Under the pieces are notes generated by a model that saw nothing but the letters and a program-made list of their open reading frames with translations, did no database searches and was not told where the DNA came from. Below are positions 52,845 to 56,504 of a DNA stretch of 56,504 nucleotides, in pieces. How positions within the stretch are numbered: the stretch's first letter is position 1; each line of letters begins with the position of its first letter. The stretch comes from Aureobasidium sp. EXF-3400. Taxonomy: Eukaryota; Ascomycota; Dothideomycetes; Dothideales; Saccotheciaceae. A program made the translations under genes and the position numbers. The stretch lies in NCBI GenBank assembly GCA_024195585.1, contig SWBL01000335.1, positions 1-56,504 of the forward strand. Direction: 5' to 3'.

Positions 52845-54227
52845 ATGGCGGCAGCAGTCTCTCCACGACCCTCGACTGCTTTCGATCTACGCAACACGGC
52901 ACCCTACACGATCCGCTTGGGCCGCCAGCTGCCGTCGTGTTCTAGTATACAGTACAATCATAAACCAGATCTGTCAGATCCTGACAATGCCGAGTCTTCG
53001 ATTTCCCAGGTCGCCGAGGACGGCCGAGTCACGCTCTCTTTGAAAGACGGCTCCGATGAGTACAAGTATACCGGCACGCGCCGCCACGATGACGATGAAT
53101 ACCTTCTGTTGCTCGACGAGGATGGTCAAGATTTTGTGCTAGAAAAGATCGCTTCATCGTACGCTTTGAATTTGTCTCGTGCGCCTTGGGAATCGAGCTC
53201 GAAAGTCCTGGCCGACCGATATCCGCAGTTGCCATCCACCAACGACGACGACGAGCACGGAGACGACTTTGAGCATGCAGACGATCATGACGGCGGCGTT
53301 TCGCTGGATCTAGCTGATGCCGATGCCGCCAATCCTTTTGATTTTAGACATTATATGGACGTTGAAGAATCGCCTAGTCCTCACCTTCCTCCCTCAAAGG
53401 CTGCCCCAGCAGCCACCCCAGCAGGCTCTCAGACCTCGACAAGAACAAACACACCACTTGCCAAATCCATCCGCAAACAGACCTCTGCGTTCGCTCCACA
53501 AACCGCGAAACTACCGCCAAAGCCGCGGACCAAACCAACTCCTTCCGAGATCGAATCGGCTCCGAAGGATGTGGCACGCTCGCCCTCCCCAGGAACACAA
53601 TCACACCGCAAAACTCAAGTCCAGGTGCCAGCTGTTCGTCTCGACCGTCGTGCTTCGACACGGGTTGCATTGCCTTCGAAGCCCCCGCCAAAGAAACGAG
53701 AACCAGAAGAACTCTCGCTTGATGATGATGGTGAAGATGACGGAGATCTGATACTTGAAGGCGATGAGCCGGAGCATATGTCATACCATTCCAACAACTC
53801 AAAGTCAAGCCTAGGCCTTGCCTTGACCAACGGATTGGGTGAAGGACCGCGCAGCCTGCGAAGCGCGGCAAGTAGTCCTGCTGGTAGTCACATCAATTCG
53901 CCAGCTCCACAACGACCAAGTCCACTTTCTGAACATCGAGAAAGAGATTATGACGATGATGAACTTGTCATGGACCCTGATGAAGAAGCCAACGAATACG
54001 ATCATGTGGAGAGTGATGCAGACGAAGACGGTGATGTGGACGCTTTGCAGCTACCCAGTCCCGCGCAGGCGCATCGACCAAGCATCAGCGGACCGACGGT
54101 CAGTGGTGACGATGATTACGACCTCGAGAAGCAAATGCTGCTGGAGTTGGAAGGAGGCTTGGACGACTATGCAACATCTGGACAGCCAGGCGGTGCAGAC
54201 AGCGACGAAGAGAGTGAAGAAGAGTAA
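52845..54227 (+). CDS. EAF-type RNA polymerase II elongation factor
   Basis: Uninterrupted 460-residue gene starting at ACCATGG. The N-terminal 120 residues fit the ELL-associated factor (EAF) domain: PYTIRLGRQL, then DGRVTLSLKDGSDEYKYTGT and DGQDFVLEKIASSYALNLSR. EAF partners with ELL to stimulate transcription elongation in the nucleus. The remainder is disordered: acidic (NDDDEHGDDFEHADDHDGG), a Pro/Lys/Thr-rich middle with a basic motif (PPPKKREPEEL), then an acidic C-terminus ending DSDEESEEE. Acidic C-terminal activation regions are a known feature of the family. An upstream in-frame ATG at 52749 lies in presumed leader sequence and was not used. It converges with uS15m, with only 169 bp between stops. 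Confidence 0.88.
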   Translation: MAAAVSPRPSTAFDLRNTAPYTIRLGRQLPSCSSIQYNHKPDLSDPDNAESSISQVAEDGRVTLSLKDGSDEYKYTGTRRHDDDEYLLLLDEDGQDFVLEKIASSYALNLSRAPWESSSKVLADRYPQLPSTNDDDEHGDDFEHADDHDGGVSLDLADADAANPFDFRHYMDVEESPSPHLPPSKAAPAATPAGSQTSTRTNTPLAKSIRKQTSAFAPQTAKLPPKPRTKPTPSEIESAPKDVARSPSPGTQSHRKTQVQVPAVRLDRRASTRVALPSKPPPKKREPEELSLDDDGEDDGDLILEGDEPEHMSYHSNNSKSSLGLALTNGLGEGPRSLRSAASSPAGSHINSPAPQRPSPLSEHRERDYDDDELVMDPDEEANEYDHVESDADEDGDVDALQLPSPAQAHRPSISGPTVSGDDDYDLEKQMLLELEGGLDDYATSGQPGGADSDEESEEE

Positions 54228-54396
54228 GGTGAACTTATACTGTTAAGAATGCAGAGGTGCATACGACGTGATGGAAAGTCTCTCGTTGGGCAACAGTGCG
54301 TCTGCGATGATGAAAGGAAATTGGATATACAGGAACAGAGTAATTTTACAGATACCCCCATTTGCTATAGGTTTTTGAATGCACGATTTTTAGTGT

Positions 54397-55478
54397 CTAT
54401 CGCAGACTGATCTCGCCCTTCCAAGTTCCTTCGGTCAGGCCGAGTGTCTCAATGAGGTGTTGCCATCTTGGTCCACCTCTTTCCTTTCGCCTGAGATACT
54501 GGAGAAGCTTTTGTCTCTTGTGGACCAAGATGGTCAGGTTGCGCTTGTTGATCTTATCAGGTCTTCCTCTGCTCTCCAAGAAATCGGCCAACGTCTTGAT
54601 CTTGGCCGTCAAAATGGCGACCTGAACCTCGCTGCTGCCTGTGTCGGGGCCAGCACGCTCGACTTTTTGTGTGTTTGCGCTGGGGTTCTTCAGAAGGATT
54701 GATTCGGCAACAGGGGGCTTGGGAGGCAGCTTCTTGTCAGTTTGATGACGACCGAAAGTGTCGACGCAGCGCTGGATGTTGACACGGAGACGATCCTTAG
54801 ACGAGCCGTTGGACAATGACACGATTCGATTAAGAGCTTCGGTGGCTGTGGCGTGCTTTTCTTTGCGCTCTTGCTCGTTCTGCTGGCGTTCCTGCTCCCT
54901 GCGTTGTTTCTCTTCTAGATCGTCGGTCTCGAAAAAGTCTTGATCGGCGACGGAGGCAGTCAACTGTTCACTGCGGATGGAAGCCTCCTGGATTTCCCGC
55001 TGAGTGAGGAAGAAGTTCTTGTGTTCGTCGTTCTGGGCGTTCGGGCCAGAAGGAGATCTATTCGATGAGGCGGACTCATTGCGAGTGGCGGCGTGGGTAT
55101 CGTTGGTGGAAGAAGGAGTAGGAGTTGAAGGAATGGCCGTCTCGAATGATTGGACGAAGGGAGTGGTGATGCCTCGTACGGGATCACCAAGGGCTGCCGA
55201 GCGGTCCTGCTCAAGAAGTTGCTGGCGCGAGATATTGGCAGCCTTACGAGCGCGAGCTTGGGCTAGTGCATATGGGTCGCGGTGTCGTCTCTTCTGCTGG
55301 ACGGTCGAGGCCTGGTCCACGGATGTCGAGGCAAAAGTTCGACAGATCTGCGCTGATGGAGATGGCGTACAGCCATGTCCTGCGATGAACGGTTGGTACT
55401 GGCAATGTGCGGTTTGTGGACATGCAACATACCATTCAGAGCTCTCAGGCTCGAAAACAGAGAAACGCGTGGCGGCAT
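54397..55478 (-). CDS. Mitochondrial ribosomal protein uS15m
   Basis: Exons 55478-55433 and 55379-54397 give 342 residues. The C-terminal domain is ribosomal S15: GPDTGSSEVQVAILTAKIKT, then RGRPDKINKRNLTILVHKRQ and LLQYLRRKERGGPRWQHLIE, with the usual rRNA-binding basic residues. The long N-terminal extension with a disordered Ser/Thr part and a Glu/Arg/Gln helix (EEKQRREQERQQNEQERKEK) is typical of fungal mitochondrial S15 (yeast Mrps28). Splicing yields an Arg/Ser-rich presequence (MPPRVSLFSSLRALNGHG, then QICRTFAS). The intron is 53 bp. It is head to head with the cytosolic uS2 gene. Confidence 0.94.
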
Positions 55479-56087
55479 GGTTTTGTGTGGGCTGAGTATA
55501 TATTCAATTGGTCTTTGATTTTGGCTTGAACGGAGATGCGTCGGCGGACATCCTTGCCAAGCAGACTTCCCGCAACGATCAAAAGCTCTAGCAGACTACC
55601 GGGTTGCAAGCGTGTTTGATACACATGATCATAACATTTGTGTCAAGAAGAGACGCCAGACAACATATTGAAAACGATATCCGAGAGCCATTCAGTACCT
55701 AGAGTGAAGCTAAGACATGTATTCATGTATAGTGGAGGACTGCTTCAGAAAAGCCACCGCAGACAGACAGCTTGAACATGTTGTGTGAAATCCAAAAGCA
55801 ATGTCTTGAACAATCGCAATCTCCCATGAGAAATGGGTGCACATGTTCCAATTCAATTGTACGGCCTTGATCTAAAGCATCTTCTCTCACAAAACGTGAT
55901 GGTTGTTACTCAAGAGCCTCGAGGTGACCCTGACATTTGTCACGGCTAAATGCCGGCCGGATCGTGGTCGCGCCCACAGCTTGGCGCGGTCAAAATTCAG
56001 CTTACCAGTCGCGGCTTCTATCTTTTGCAGTGTTGCGCTTTCCCTCCCTTCTTGTCACCAGCCCCGTCGACAACTATACCGGTCAAG
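55479..56087. promoter_or_regulatory. Bidirectional promoter region, uS15m / uS2
   Basis: 609 bp between start codons of a mitochondrial and a cytosolic ribosomal protein gene. Towards uS2 there is a GC-rich stretch (GCCGGCCGGATCG...CGCGCCCACAG), then a CT-rich leader (CTTTCCCTCCCTTCTTGTC) typical of fungal ribosomal protein genes. Shared control is inference. Confidence 0.55.
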
Positions 56088-56504
56088 ATGTCTCCCTCCA
56101 ACACCCCCGCCTCCATGGCTGCTACCAGCCAAGACATTGAGATGCTCCTGGCCGCTCAGGTTCGTGCGACTGCGCAGTATACCGACTTTCTCGACTAATG
56201 TGGACAACAGTGCCACATCGGTTCCAAGAACCTCCAGGTGCACATGGAGCCTTACCTCTGGAAGACTCGCCCTGACGGTGTCAACGTCATCAACATTGGC
56301 AAGACCTGGTGCGTTTGGTGATGCTGCTGCAGAAGAGCGCGCAAACCGCAACTTTTCGCAACTTGGAAATTTCGCAAAAAGAGCCATGTCTGACCCTTAT
56401 GCGCCTTTAGGGAGAAGATCGTCCTTGCTGCCCGCATCATCGTCGCCATTGACAACCCCGCCGACATTTGCGTTATCTCTGCCCGTCCCTACGGTCAGCG
56501 TGCC
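56088..56504 (+). CDS. RPS0: 40S ribosomal protein uS2 (RPS0/RPSA), partial
   Basis: Exons 56088-56159, 56211-56308 and 56411 to the window end. The joined sequence [20 protein letters not shown], then [40 protein letters not shown] and [20 protein letters not shown] is clearly the N-terminal third of uS2, a small-subunit protein of the cytosolic ribosome. Both introns keep frame; the second is 102 bp. The start follows a CT-rich leader (GGTCAAGATGTCTC). The remaining two thirds lie beyond the window. Confidence 0.95.

Noticed and set aside
56309..56410. Possible C/D-box small RNA in uS2 intron 2 (GTGATGC near the start, CTGA near the end)
   Set aside because: The C box is imperfect, there is no clear terminal stem, and the CTGAC is better explained as the branch site.

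Overview
The window reads as nuclear DNA of a filamentous ascomycete (Pezizomycotina, probably a Dothideomycete). Introns are mostly 50-65 bp with GT-AG ends and CTAAC/CTGAC-like branch sites. Starts often sit in a CACC/ACC-ATGG context. The families found (Ste6-type ABC exporter, Pet123/mS26, CarO-type rhodopsin, GH35 beta-galactosidase, But2-domain wall protein) are typical of that group. The class-level placement is inference from gene content; no rRNA, tRNA or mating locus was seen.

I support 21 protein genes; two run off the window ends. Left to right: aquaporin (-, partial); Cu-exporting P1B-ATPase CCC2/ATP7 type (+); GMPPA-type mannose-1-phosphate guanylyltransferase (+); cytosolic lysyl-tRNA synthetase (-); secreted But2-domain protein (-); F-box/2EXR-like protein (-); mitoribosomal mS26/Pet123 (-), head to head with the nucleolar GTPase NOG2 (+); secreted GH35 beta-galactosidase (+); RPEL-repeat protein (-) with an apparent frameshift; proton-pump-type rhodopsin (-); PBDC1/Ypl225w-like eEF1A chaperone (+); Ste6-type ABC transporter (+); bilirubin-oxidase-like multicopper oxidase (+); DHA1-type MFS transporter (+); MARVEL-like membrane protein (-); uncharacterised fungal protein (+); FBXO31-like F-box protein (-); disordered Ser/Thr/Pro/Lys-rich protein (-); EAF-type elongation factor (+); mitoribosomal uS15m (-), head to head with cytosolic uS2/RPS0 (+, partial).

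The genes do not form a metabolic cluster. Two loose themes are visible. One is translation: KRS, mS26, NOG2, PBDC1, uS15m and uS2, with two head-to-head pairs. The other is copper in the secretory pathway: the Golgi Cu pump and a secreted multicopper oxidase that would need its copper.

The most notable structure not explained by genes is a family of four dispersed elements of 207-223 bp with degenerate terminal inverted repeats (MITE-like). They lie at 1443-1649, 13451-13670, 24310-24518 and 35710-35932. Three are intergenic; the third sits wholly inside intron 4 of the beta-galactosidase gene and accounts for its unusual 311-bp length. Several gene ends were recovered only by splicing: very short last exons of KRS and the But2 protein, and a 3' exon of the FBXO31-like gene that restores the family C-terminus. 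All exon structures are read by eye from splice signals and protein continuity and have no transcript support here.
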